This document shows, one piece after another, positions 1 to 5,988 of a stretch of 5,988 bases of DNA (within the stretch, counting starts at the first letter, position 1; the number at the start of each line of letters is the position of its first letter). The DNA is taken from positions 1 to 5,988 of the forward strand of contig JAGVCY010000241.1 of NCBI GenBank assembly GCA_020058965.1, read 5' to 3'. Position numbers and translations under genes: made by a program. The stretch comes from Candidatus Omnitrophota bacterium (lineage in GTDB: Bacteria; Omnitrophota; Gorgyraeia; 2-02-FULL-51-18; JAGOUK01). The notes under the pieces are model-generated. The model ran no database searches and was not told where the DNA came from. It saw only the letters and a list, made by a program, of their open reading frames with translations.

Positions 1-147
1 GTCGCCGCCGCCATGGAAGCGATCGGTCGTCAGCCCGAAGCGTCCGGTAAGATCCTCGTCAACATGATGGCCGGTTGCGCGCTCATCGAAGCGTTGACCA
101 TCTACGCGCTGATCGTTGTGTTCGTGCTTATGGGAAAAATCGGGTAA
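1..147 (+). CDS. atpE: F1Fo-ATP synthase subunit c, C-terminal part (5' end outside window)
   Basis: The last 48 codons of the proteolipid that forms the rotating c-ring in the membrane are visible, ending at TAA 145-147. The reading frame is open from base 1, so the start lies upstream. The fragment begins in the end of helix 1, followed by the polar loop with the conserved Arg-Gln-Pro (visible residues 10-12), which contacts gamma and epsilon. Helix 2 then carries the ion-binding glutamate (visible residue 30, within GCALIEALTIYALIV). The residues just after this Glu are Ala and Leu, not the Ser-Thr pair of sodium-binding c subunits, so proton coupling is inferred. The N-terminal helix, which would hold the other sodium ligand, is not visible. 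It is the first visible gene of the atp operon, 38 bases ahead of atpF. The identity is very secure from the loop, the Glu and the gene order. Confidence 0.96.
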   Translation, partial: VAAAMEAIGRQPEASGKILVNMMAGCALIEALTIYALIVVFVLMGKIG

Positions 148-185
148 TTCACCCACGGGAATAACCCAGACAAGGATCCAAATCT

Positions 186-686
186 ATGGACACCAAAGTC
201 ATTCTCGCAGCCGTGCCCGAAATCCTGACACAGCTGGCGGCGTTCCTGATCGTTTTCTTCATTCTGAAGAAGTTTGCGTTCGGAACGATCTTCAAGGCTT
301 TGGAGGCGAGGCAAAAAACGATCGCTGACTCGATCCACGAAGCCGAGAAGAAAAAAACCGAACTCGAAGCCCTGAAAAAGGAATACGAGCTGAAGCTGCA
401 GGGGATCGAGCAGGAAGGCCGGCTCAAGATACAAGCCGCCATCGCGGACGGTCAGCGGATCGCCGCTGAGATCAAGGAAAAAAGCCAGCAGGATGCCGGC
501 GTTCTCGTTGAACGCGCCAAGCAGGAGATCCGGACCGAAACGGAAAAAGCGCGGGCCATGATGCGCCAGCAGGTCGTTGAGCTTTCGGCTCAAATGGCCG
601 GCAAGCTCATCGTGAAGAATCTCGCGAACGCGGACAACGAGAAGTATGTGATGGAACTGCTTTCGCGCACGGGAGATCTCTCTTAG
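186..686 (+). CDS. atpF: F1Fo-ATP synthase subunit b (peripheral stalk)
   Basis: This 166-residue subunit b forms the peripheral stalk that holds the alpha3-beta3 head still against the turning rotor. One membrane segment lies near residues 11-28 (ending LIVFFILKKF). It is followed by a long, highly charged, Ala/Glu/Lys-rich coiled coil from about residue 37 to 125. The C-terminal stretch VELSAQMAGKLIVKNL (about residues 130-145) is typical of the delta-binding end. The length is close to the usual 155-170. ATG 186 is chosen because an AAGGA Shine-Dalgarno site lies at 172-176, 9 bases upstream, and because the membrane anchor begins right after it. Only one b gene is present, with no separate b' gene, so a b homodimer is expected. 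Its TAG stop shares its last base with the GTG start of atpH, which suggests translational coupling. Confidence 0.95.
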   Translation: MDTKVILAAVPEILTQLAAFLIVFFILKKFAFGTIFKALEARQKTIADSIHEAEKKKTELEALKKEYELKLQGIEQEGRLKIQAAIADGQRIAAEIKEKSQQDAGVLVERAKQEIRTETEKARAMMRQQVVELSAQMAGKLIVKNLANADNEKYVMELLSRTGDLS

Positions 687-1228
687 TGGATCCCGTCGCC
701 GTCGACCGTTACGCGCGCGCGCTTTTTAACGCCGCCCAAAAAGCGGGTGAGGCGGAGCGTGTCGAGGCGGATCTGACGGCGCTGAAGGCCGAGGTTCGGC
801 GGTCGGGCTTGAAGAGTTTTTTGGATAACCCGCGTTTTCCGAGAACGGCCAAGCTGGGCGTGATCGATAAGATCGGCGCGATGTTCGAGTCCAAACTCAC
901 GACGAGTTTTTTGCGGCTTCTGCTCATGAAGTCCCGCACGCCGCTATTGGAACGGATCGTGGACCGGTTTGTGGAATTGCACCGTGAGTTTAAAGGGATC
1001 GTGCCGTGCGACATCGTGCTCGCGGCGGAACCCTCCAAAGATTTTCTCGCGCGTATCGAGCAGGAGCTCGAGCGCATCACGCACCTGGATGTCGAGCTCC
1101 GCGTTCAAGTGGACCCGTCGGCTCTCGGGGGCGTGCGTTTGAGGATCAAGAATCGCGTGCTCGACGGGACTTACCGCGAGCGTTTGGAAGAAATGAAGGA
1201 ACGGCTCCTCCAGGGCCAATACAATTAG
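686..1228 (+). CDS. atpH: F1Fo-ATP synthase subunit delta (OSCP family)
   Basis: This 180-residue delta subunit links the top of the F1 head to the b stalk. The N-terminal six-helix domain starts with the family pattern VDRYARALFNAA (residues 6-17). The C-terminal part carries the conserved delta signature around residues 137-156 (VDPSALGGVRLRIKN), followed by DGTYRERLEEMKERLL, which is very typical of the family. The length is normal (about 175-185). The start is GTG at 686, whose G is the last base of the atpF TAG stop. A GGGAG ribosome site at 671-675 sits 10 bases upstream, and no ATG fits the conserved N-terminus. The overlap implies that its translation is coupled to atpF. It is followed by 13 bases and then atpA. 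Confidence 0.96.
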   Translation: MDPVAVDRYARALFNAAQKAGEAERVEADLTALKAEVRRSGLKSFLDNPRFPRTAKLGVIDKIGAMFESKLTTSFLRLLLMKSRTPLLERIVDRFVELHREFKGIVPCDIVLAAEPSKDFLARIEQELERITHLDVELRVQVDPSALGGVRLRIKNRVLDGTYRERLEEMKERLLQGQYN

Positions 1229-1241
1229 GGGACACTAGCGC

Positions 1242-2756
1242 ATGGCGATCAAACCTGAAGAAATCACGAGTATTCTGCAGAAGGAAATCGAAGGGTTCAA
1301 GTCGGATCTTTCGATGAAGTCCGTCGGAACCGTTCTGTCCGTCGGCGACGGCATCGCGCGCGTGTTCGGCCTCGACGAGGTCATGGCCGGCGAAATGGTC
1401 GAATTTTCTAATAAAGTAAACGGCATCGCGCTCAACCTCGAAGAATCCAATGTCGGTGTGGTTATTTGCGGCGATTCCGCCGGCATTCGCGAAGGGGACA
1501 CCGTTCAGCGCACCGGCAAGATCGCTTCCGTGCCCGTCGGCGAAGCCCTGCTCGGCCGCGTCGTGAACCCGCTGGGTCAGCCGGTCGACGGCAAGGGTCC
1601 GATCGTCACGAAGACGACCCGTCCCATCGAAATCAAGGCCCCCGGCGTCGTCGACCGCCAGCCCGTTAAACAGCCGCTTCAGACCGGCCTCAAGGCCATC
1701 GACGGCATGATCCCCATCGGCCGCGGCCAGCGCGAGCTCATCATCGGCGACCGTCAGACCGGGAAAACCGCGATCGCGATCGACACGATCATCAATCAAA
1801 AAGGCGCGGATGTTTATTGTTTTTATGTCGCGATCGGTCAGAAGGCCTCCAGCGTTCTAAACACGGTTCATACGCTCGAAAAAAACGGCGCGATGAAATT
1901 CACCACCGTCATTATGGCGACCGCGGACGACTCCGCGACGCTTCAGTACCTCGCGCCGTTCTCCGGCGTTACGATGGCCGAGGACTTCCTTTATAACGGC
2001 AAGCACGCGCTCGTGATCTATGACGATCTGTCCAAGCACGCCGTGAGCTACCGCGAGCTGTCCCTGCTCCTGCGCCGTCCGCCCGGCCGTGAGGCGTATC
2101 CGGGCGATGTGTTCTATCTGCATTCCCGTTTGTTGGAGCGCGCGGCCAAGCTTTCGAATGAAAAGGGCGGCGGCAGTCTGACCGCGCTTCCGATCATCGA
2201 AACGCAGGCCGGAGATATTTCGGGGTACATCCCGACGAACGTGATCTCGATCACGGACGGGCAGATCTTCCTGGAAGCCGATCTGTTTTATTCCGGCGTG
2301 CGTCCGGCCATCAACGTCGGTCTGTCGGTGTCCCGCGTCGGTGGAAATGCCCAGACCAAAGCGATGAAAAAAGTTGCCGGTCGTCTGCGTCTCGATTTGG
2401 CGCAGTACCGCGAATTGGCCGCCTTCGTTCAGTTCGGTTCGGATATGGACAAGGCGACTCAACAGCAGATCAACCGCGGCGCGCGGCTCGTCGAGATCCT
2501 GAAGCAGGGTCAGTACAAGCCGATGAGCGTCGTCGATCAGGTGTGCATGATCTTTGTCGGTATCAACGGGTTGTGCGACGAGGTGCCGGTCATTCATATC
2601 ACGAAGTTTGAGGAGCAGTTCCTGGCGTTCTTGCACAAGAGCTACCCGGACGTGATCCACAACATCGAAAAAACCAACGACCTCGCGCCGGAAGACCAGG
2701 AAAAGCTCAAAAAAGCGGCGGCTGAATTCAACTCCAAAGGACTTTTAAAGCTGTAA
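1242..2756 (+). CDS. atpA: F1Fo-ATP synthase subunit alpha
   Basis: This 504-residue alpha subunit is the non-catalytic nucleotide-binding partner of beta in the F1 head. In order it has a beta-barrel domain (about residues 25-95), the P-loop GDRQTGKT (169-176), the Walker B-like strand ALVIYDD (256-262), and the very conserved [20 protein letters not shown] region (278-297). The alpha/beta family signature [10 protein letters not shown] (355-364) is followed by the arginine finger Arg365, which completes the catalytic site on beta. A C-terminal helical domain ends near 500. The Gln in the P-loop (Q172) is the usual mark of alpha. ATG 1242 is supported by AGGGGA at 1227-1232, which overlaps the atpH stop codon. 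The length is normal and all key residues are present. The gap to atpG is only 3 bases. Confidence 0.99.
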   Translation: MAIKPEEITSILQKEIEGFKSDLSMKSVGTVLSVGDGIARVFGLDEVMAGEMVEFSNKVNGIALNLEESNVGVVICGDSAGIREGDTVQRTGKIASVPVGEALLGRVVNPLGQPVDGKGPIVTKTTRPIEIKAPGVVDRQPVKQPLQTGLKAIDGMIPIGRGQRELIIGDRQTGKTAIAIDTIINQKGADVYCFYVAIGQKASSVLNTVHTLEKNGAMKFTTVIMATADDSATLQYLAPFSGVTMAEDFLYNGKHALVIYDDLSKHAVSYRELSLLLRRPPGREAYPGDVFYLHSRLLERAAKLSNEKGGGSLTALPIIETQAGDISGYIPTNVISITDGQIFLEADLFYSGVRPAINVGLSVSRVGGNAQTKAMKKVAGRLRLDLAQYRELAAFVQFGSDMDKATQQQINRGARLVEILKQGQYKPMSVVDQVCMIFVGINGLCDEVPVIHITKFEEQFLAFLHKSYPDVIHNIEKTNDLAPEDQEKLKKAAAEFNSKGLLKL

Positions 2757-2759
2757 ATC

Positions 2760-3623
2760 ATGGCATCCTTACGAGAACTCCGCCGGCGCATCAAGAGCGT
2801 CGAAAACATCCGCGGCATCACCAAGGCCATGGAGATCATATCTGCCGTGCGCTACAAGAAAATCAATACGCGCTATCGGAAGGCGACGCCGTTTTTCGCG
2901 GGCCTCGAGCGGCTGGTGGGACGCATCGCCTCGGAAGAGCTCACCGCGGCCAATCCGCTCTTTGCCAAGCGCGAGCGCAAGAAGGAACTGGTTCTGTTCA
3001 TTGCCGGCGAGCGCGGTCTCTGCGGAAGCTTCAACGCCCTGATCTTCAAGGAATTGCTTAAATATCGCGCGGCGGCAACGGACCGTAAGATCTTCGTCTA
3101 TCCGATCGGCAAGACCTCCGCGGCCTTCGCGCGCCGCCGCGGCCTCGACATCTGGAAGACCTGGACCGACATCGGGTACACTTTTACGCCGGATACGCTC
3201 AAAGCAAAACTGGCGGAAGTTCAGGATGCGTTTTTATCCGGTGAGTTTGACGAAATCAATGTGCTGACGGTGACGCTCTCCCGCTCGGGCGCGTCCAAGC
3301 CGATCATCGAACCGTTTTTGAGCCTTTCCTATCTTTTGAAGAAAACGGATGAGAAGCAGTCCGCGACGGATTATATATTTGAGCCGGATCCGACCAGCGT
3401 TCTCAATTCGCTGATCGAACTTTTTATTAAGCAAAAATTCTTCGTCTTGTTACTGAGGTCCGTCACCGCGGAGTATTTTGCCCGCATGGTCGCCATGAAA
3501 CAGGCCACCGAGAACGGAAAAGAAGTCATCAAAAAACTGACGCTCGAGCGCAACAAGGTCCGTCAGGCCTTGATCACGCGTGAACTGAGCGAAATCATCG
3601 GCGGCGCGGACGCGCTCAAATAA
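2760..3623 (+). CDS. atpG: F1Fo-ATP synthase subunit gamma (central stalk)
   Basis: This 287-residue gamma subunit is the central rotor shaft whose turning drives conformational change in the beta subunits. The N-terminal helix starts MASLRELRRRIKSVENIRGI and continues with TKAME, all standard for gamma. The Rossmann-like middle domain contains GERGLCGSFN (residues 83-92). The C-terminal helix contains ARMVAMKQATEN (241-252) and ends with the gamma signature ITRELSEIIGGADAL (272-286). The length is typical. ATG 2760 lies 3 bases after the atpA stop. The nearest Shine-Dalgarno candidate is only a weak AAAG at 2747-2750 inside the atpA 3' end, so translation is probably coupled to atpA. The usual EHSARM motif is EYFARM here, a mild substitution. 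No break is seen. Confidence 0.98.
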   Translation: MASLRELRRRIKSVENIRGITKAMEIISAVRYKKINTRYRKATPFFAGLERLVGRIASEELTAANPLFAKRERKKELVLFIAGERGLCGSFNALIFKELLKYRAAATDRKIFVYPIGKTSAAFARRRGLDIWKTWTDIGYTFTPDTLKAKLAEVQDAFLSGEFDEINVLTVTLSRSGASKPIIEPFLSLSYLLKKTDEKQSATDYIFEPDPTSVLNSLIELFIKQKFFVLLLRSVTAEYFARMVAMKQATENGKEVIKKLTLERNKVRQALITRELSEIIGGADALK

Positions 3624-5054
<1,431 letters not shown>

Positions 5055-5055
5055 C

Positions 5056-5069
5056 CCGGTTCAAACCGG
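5056..5069 (+). other. Small hairpin between atpD and atpC
   Basis: CCGGT (5056-5060) can pair with ACCGG (5065-5069) around a TCAA loop. It starts one base after the atpD stop and ends just before the weak purine-rich ribosome site GAGA (5071-5074) of atpC. No T-run follows, so it is not a terminator. It may protect the upstream mRNA or temper epsilon translation. That role is inference, and a 5-bp stem in GC-rich DNA can also arise by chance. Confidence 0.4.
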
Positions 5070-5081
5070 CGAGAAAATCAA

Positions 5082-5375
5082 ATGGCCATTGCAACCGCTT
5101 TTAAGATCGACATCATCACGCCGGAGGAGACTTACTTCTCAGGCGAAGCCGTGAGTCTCGTGGCCCCCGGTATCTTGGGATACCTCGGCGTGTTGGTGAA
5201 TCATGCGCCGCTCGTCACGCCGCTCGGCGTCGGCCGTGTGGATCTCAAGTTGGCCGACCGCACCGAAAAATCCTTCGAGATTGAAGGCGGCTTCCTCGAG
5301 GTCGCCGCGAATCAAGCCACCCTCCTGGTCGAGAAGATCAAGCCGCTAGCCGGCTCCTCCGCCCCCACCGTTTAA
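5082..5375 (+). CDS. atpC: F1Fo-ATP synthase subunit epsilon, short form lacking the C-terminal helical domain
   Basis: This 97-residue epsilon subunit is the rotor foot that joins gamma to the c-ring. The N-terminal beta-sandwich domain is complete: FKIDIITPEETYFSGEAVSL (residues 7-26), then GYLGVLVNHAPLVTPL (33-48), then FEIEGGFLEVAANQATLLVE (65-84). After it there is only a short Gly/Ser/Pro tail before TAA 5373-5375. The common bacterial form is about 130-140 residues and has two further C-terminal helices that can brake ATP hydrolysis; these are absent. No continuation is evident after the stop in the + frames, so a recent frameshift is unlikely and a natural short form is favoured. Short epsilon proteins are known in some bacterial groups, such as green sulfur bacteria. 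ATG 5082 fits the conserved N-terminus; its ribosome site (GAGA, 5071-5074) is weak. It is the last gene of the operon. Confidence 0.94.
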   Translation: MAIATAFKIDIITPEETYFSGEAVSLVAPGILGYLGVLVNHAPLVTPLGVGRVDLKLADRTEKSFEIEGGFLEVAANQATLLVEKIKPLAGSSAPTV

Positions 5376-5381
5376 GCACAG

Positions 5382-5394
5382 GGCGCGAAGCGCC
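5382..5394 (+). other. Short GC hairpin after atpC; weak terminator candidate
   Basis: GGCGC (5382-5386) pairs with GCGCC (5390-5394) around a GAA loop, 6 bases after the atpC stop. The sequence after it (GCCGGTCAGATTTG) has no T-tract, so it does not meet the usual intrinsic terminator rule. It could be a 3' stabilising hairpin of the atp mRNA. No better terminator is visible between atpC and the tRNA. Confidence 0.3.
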
Positions 5395-5419
5395 GCCGGT
5401 CAGATTTGAATGTTTGCAC

Positions 5420-5525
5420 GCAGTCTGCTCAAATCGTATCATATGCAAGGCGCGACGAGCGACGCGTGGTAGTTCCACGCGAGCGACGGAGCAACGCCGC
5501 AGATGATACGATTTCAGCAGACTGC
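5420..5525. repeat. 106-bp imperfect palindromic element (REP/MITE-like) between atpC and tRNA-Val
   Basis: The left arm 5420-5446 (starting GCAGTCTGCT) and the right arm 5499-5525 (ending AGCAGACTGC) are 27 bases each and pair at 25 positions; the mismatches are 5430/5515 and 5443/5502. Inside, GGCG (5449-5452) pairs with CGCC (5495-5498). The tip is a perfect 7-bp stem, CGCGTGG (5463-5469) with CCACGCG (5475-5481), around the loop TAGTT. GAGCGACG also occurs twice in direct orientation, at 5457-5464 and 5481-5488. The whole can fold into one long hairpin as RNA or single-stranded DNA. It encodes no credible protein, and neither end is followed by a T-run, so a simple terminator role is not supported. 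The form suggests a dispersed palindromic repeat moved in trans, but copy number cannot be judged from one window. The right end lies 6 bases before the tRNA gene. Confidence 0.8.
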
Positions 5526-5531
5526 AAATCA

Positions 5532-5608
5532 GGGCAATTAGCTCAGTTGGTTAGAGCACCTCGTTTACATCGAGGGGGTCGTAGGTTCAACTCCTACATT
5601 GCCCACCA
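5532..5608 (+). tRNA. tRNA-Val, anticodon UAC
   Basis: A full cloverleaf is visible. Acceptor GGGCAAT (5532-5538) pairs with ATTGCCC (5598-5604). The D stem is GCTC/GAGC (5541-5544 and 5554-5557). The anticodon stem is CCTCG/CGAGG (5559-5563 and 5571-5575) with loop TTTACAT, giving anticodon TAC at 5566-5568. The variable loop is GGGTC, and the T stem GTAGG/CCTAC (5581-5585 and 5593-5597) holds loop TTCAACT. The discriminator A (5605) is followed by an encoded CCA (5606-5608). Anticodon UAC reads GUA and other valine codons. All stems are perfect, so the gene looks functional. No strong promoter is seen in front of it; it may be read through from the atp operon or use a weak local promoter. 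A run of five T begins right after CCA. Confidence 0.98.
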
Positions 5609-5722
5609 TTTTTCTTACCCTCCGTTAATCAAAACAATATTTTATTAAATCTCCCCAAAGTTAAATAAATTCACCCGTCTGGAGCGTCTATAGGATAAGG
5701 GCACTAAATTTACCATACGTTC
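5609..5722. other. AT-rich intergenic stretch between tRNA-Val and the toxin promoter
   Basis: No gene is supported here. The stretch starts with TTTTTC directly after the tRNA CCA, which might help end the tRNA transcript, but no dedicated stem precedes it other than the tRNA itself. The rest is AT-rich (for example TTTATTAAAT at 5641-5650 and TTAAATAAAT at 5661-5670) with stops in all frames. A hand count of 5611-5760 gives 53 G or C in 150, well below the GC-rich atp genes. This marks a composition boundary at the tRNA 3' end. Confidence 0.6.
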
Positions 5723-5751
5723 TAGACAATACTACGCTAATAGCGTATATT
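5723..5751 (+). promoter_or_regulatory. Predicted sigma70-type promoter of the toxin gene
   Basis: The -35 box TAGACA (5723-5728) matches the TTGACA consensus at 5 of 6 positions. The -10 box TATATT (5746-5751) matches TATAAT at 5 of 6. The spacing is 17 bp, the optimum. It lies directly ahead of the toxin ORF in the AT-rich stretch. Transcription would be expected to start near 5757-5759, very close to the GTG start codon at 5766, so the leader would be unusually short. Confidence 0.65.
5733..5747. promoter_or_regulatory. Perfect inverted-repeat operator candidate in the toxin promoter
   Basis: TACGCTA (5733-5739) and TAGCGTA (5741-5747) form a perfect 7-bp inverted repeat around one A. It fills the spacer between the -35 and -10 boxes and covers the first two bases of the -10 box. 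A dimeric repressor bound here would block RNA polymerase. Toxin-antitoxin operons are usually repressed by their own antitoxin at such sites, so this is a likely antitoxin operator. The symmetry and position are seen; the binding protein is inferred. Confidence 0.65.
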
Positions 5752-5753
5752 AT

Positions 5754-5758
5754 GAGGG
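5754..5758 (+). promoter_or_regulatory. Ribosome binding site supporting the toxin GTG start
   Basis: GAGGG lies 7 bases ahead of GTG 5766. It is the only good Shine-Dalgarno match in front of this ORF and helps to choose GTG 5766 over the internal ATG 5793. If transcription starts as predicted near 5757-5759, this site would be mostly missing from the mRNA, which is a conflict to note. Confidence 0.5.
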
Positions 5759-5765
5759 TGGTTGC

Positions 5766-5988
5766 GTGGAATTTATCGAACTGAGTGTGTTCATGAAGCG
5801 AGTTGCGGAGTTCTTAACTGATGAAGAATACCTGGAGTTACAAGGCGCTCTTATTTTGGACCCCAAAACCGGCGATCTAATACCGGGTGGCCGTGGTCTG
5901 AGAAAGATGCGTTGGTATTCAAGCGCAAAAAATCGTGGCAAGCGTGGAGGGTTACGAGTGATCTATTATTTATCTAGCGAGGACCACA
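5766..5988 (+). CDS. RelE/HigB-family type II toxin, N-terminal 74 residues (3' end outside window)
   Basis: This open frame runs from GTG 5766 through the right edge without a stop; 74 codons are visible of a protein that in this family is about 100-115 residues. The N-terminus (M)EFIELSVF (residues 1-9) is followed by DEEYLELQGAL (19-29), DPKTGDLIPGGRGLRKMRW (32-50) and GKRGGLRVIYYL (58-69). This order is that of the RelE/HigB-like toxins, mRNA interferases that cleave mRNA at the ribosome, with Arg/Lys-rich strands serving in RNA binding and catalysis. The missing C-terminus would normally carry the rest of the active site. The start is chosen from the family N-terminus and GAGGG at 5754-5758. 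Partner toxins of this type usually precede a helix-turn-helix antitoxin gene, expected just downstream. Base composition is lower in GC than the atp genes, which suits acquisition by transfer. The family assignment is by recognition, not by search. Confidence 0.85.
   Translation, partial: MEFIELSVFMKRVAEFLTDEEYLELQGALILDPKTGDLIPGGRGLRKMRWYSSAKNRGKRGGLRVIYYLSSEDH

Noticed and set aside
142..167. Imperfect tandem of CGGGTAATTCACCC and CGGGAATAACCC after atpE, each able to form a tiny hairpin
   Set aside because: The stems are 3-4 bp and overlap the atpE stop codon. This is probably chance, and there is no sign of termination since atpF follows with a good ribosome site.
388..394. Loss of the beta DELSEED motif (frame positions refer to beta residues, EELSDED)
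   Set aside because: The acidic loop keeps its charge pattern. Such Asp/Glu swaps are common in bacterial beta subunits and do not suggest a change in function.
1857..2660. 267-codon open frame on the - strand opposite atpA
   Set aside because: It is the antisense shadow of atpA, whose own frame carries all the conserved motifs.
5414..5442. Possible tRNA promoter TTGCAC, 17 bp, TATCAT
   Set aside because: The -10-like box matches 5 of 6 and the spacing is right, but the -35 matches only 3 of 6 and both lie across the palindrome arm. It is too weak to call.
5406..5648. 80-codon + strand ORF across the palindrome and tRNA
   Set aside because: It is a read-through of the palindromic element and the tRNA-Val gene, with no ribosome site and a composition explained by those features; its Ser/Arg-rich translation is that of a tRNA, not of a protein.
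5641..5670. TTTATT and AATAAA as a terminator stem after the tRNA
   Set aside because: It is a six-base A/T-only pairing across a 17-base loop, expected by chance in an AT-rich stretch.
5750..5941. 63-codon - strand ORF at the right end
   Set aside because: It lies opposite the toxin gene, whose + strand frame has the family motifs, a promoter and a ribosome site.

Overview
The window is mostly one bacterial F1Fo-ATP synthase operon on the + strand, in the order c (3' end only), b, delta, alpha, gamma, beta, epsilon (atpE-F-H-A-G-D-C). It is followed by a tRNA-Val(UAC) gene and then by the start of a RelE/HigB-family toxin gene that is cut by the right edge. The operon is GC-rich, uses ATG and GTG starts, and has Shine-Dalgarno sites (AAGGA, AGGGGA, AAGGGA). 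The source is therefore a bacterium with a standard single-b-subunit F-type ATPase. I cannot name the lineage from sequence alone. The proteins look like those of an uncultivated or deep-branching Gram-negative group, but that is only an impression.

Layout. Positions 1-147 hold the C-terminal half of subunit c. Positions 186-5375 hold atpF, atpH, atpA, atpG, atpD and atpC, packed tightly: atpF and atpH overlap by 1 base, and the other gaps are 3 to 38 bases. Fo genes come first (proton channel and peripheral stalk) and then the F1 genes (catalytic head and rotor), as in most bacteria. atpB and any atpI would lie upstream of the window. All catalytic motifs are intact in alpha and beta. The one structural oddity is epsilon: at 97 residues it lacks the C-terminal helical domain that in many bacteria inhibits ATP hydrolysis. 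The residues after the essential glutamate of subunit c favour proton rather than sodium coupling.

Positions 5376-5531, between atpC and the tRNA, hold a small GC hairpin and then a large imperfect palindrome (5420-5525). Its two 27-base arms pair at 25 positions, and an internal hairpin sits in its core. It looks like a dispersed palindromic repeat or a MITE-like element rather than a standard terminator. The tRNA-Val gene (5532-5608, CCA encoded) follows directly.

From 5609 the base composition falls sharply: a hand count of 5611-5760 gives about 35% G+C, and the start of the toxin gene is about 45%. This AT-rich stretch ends in a good sigma70-type promoter (TAGACA, 17 bp, TATATT) with a perfect 7-bp inverted repeat between its -35 and -10 boxes. 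The toxin ORF then begins with GTG at 5766. This arrangement suggests an autoregulated toxin-antitoxin module, probably acquired horizontally, on the 3' side of a tRNA gene. The antitoxin would lie beyond the window. I see no clearly new multi-gene system here. The palindromic element, the domain-lacking epsilon and the tRNA-adjacent toxin module are the points worth a second look.
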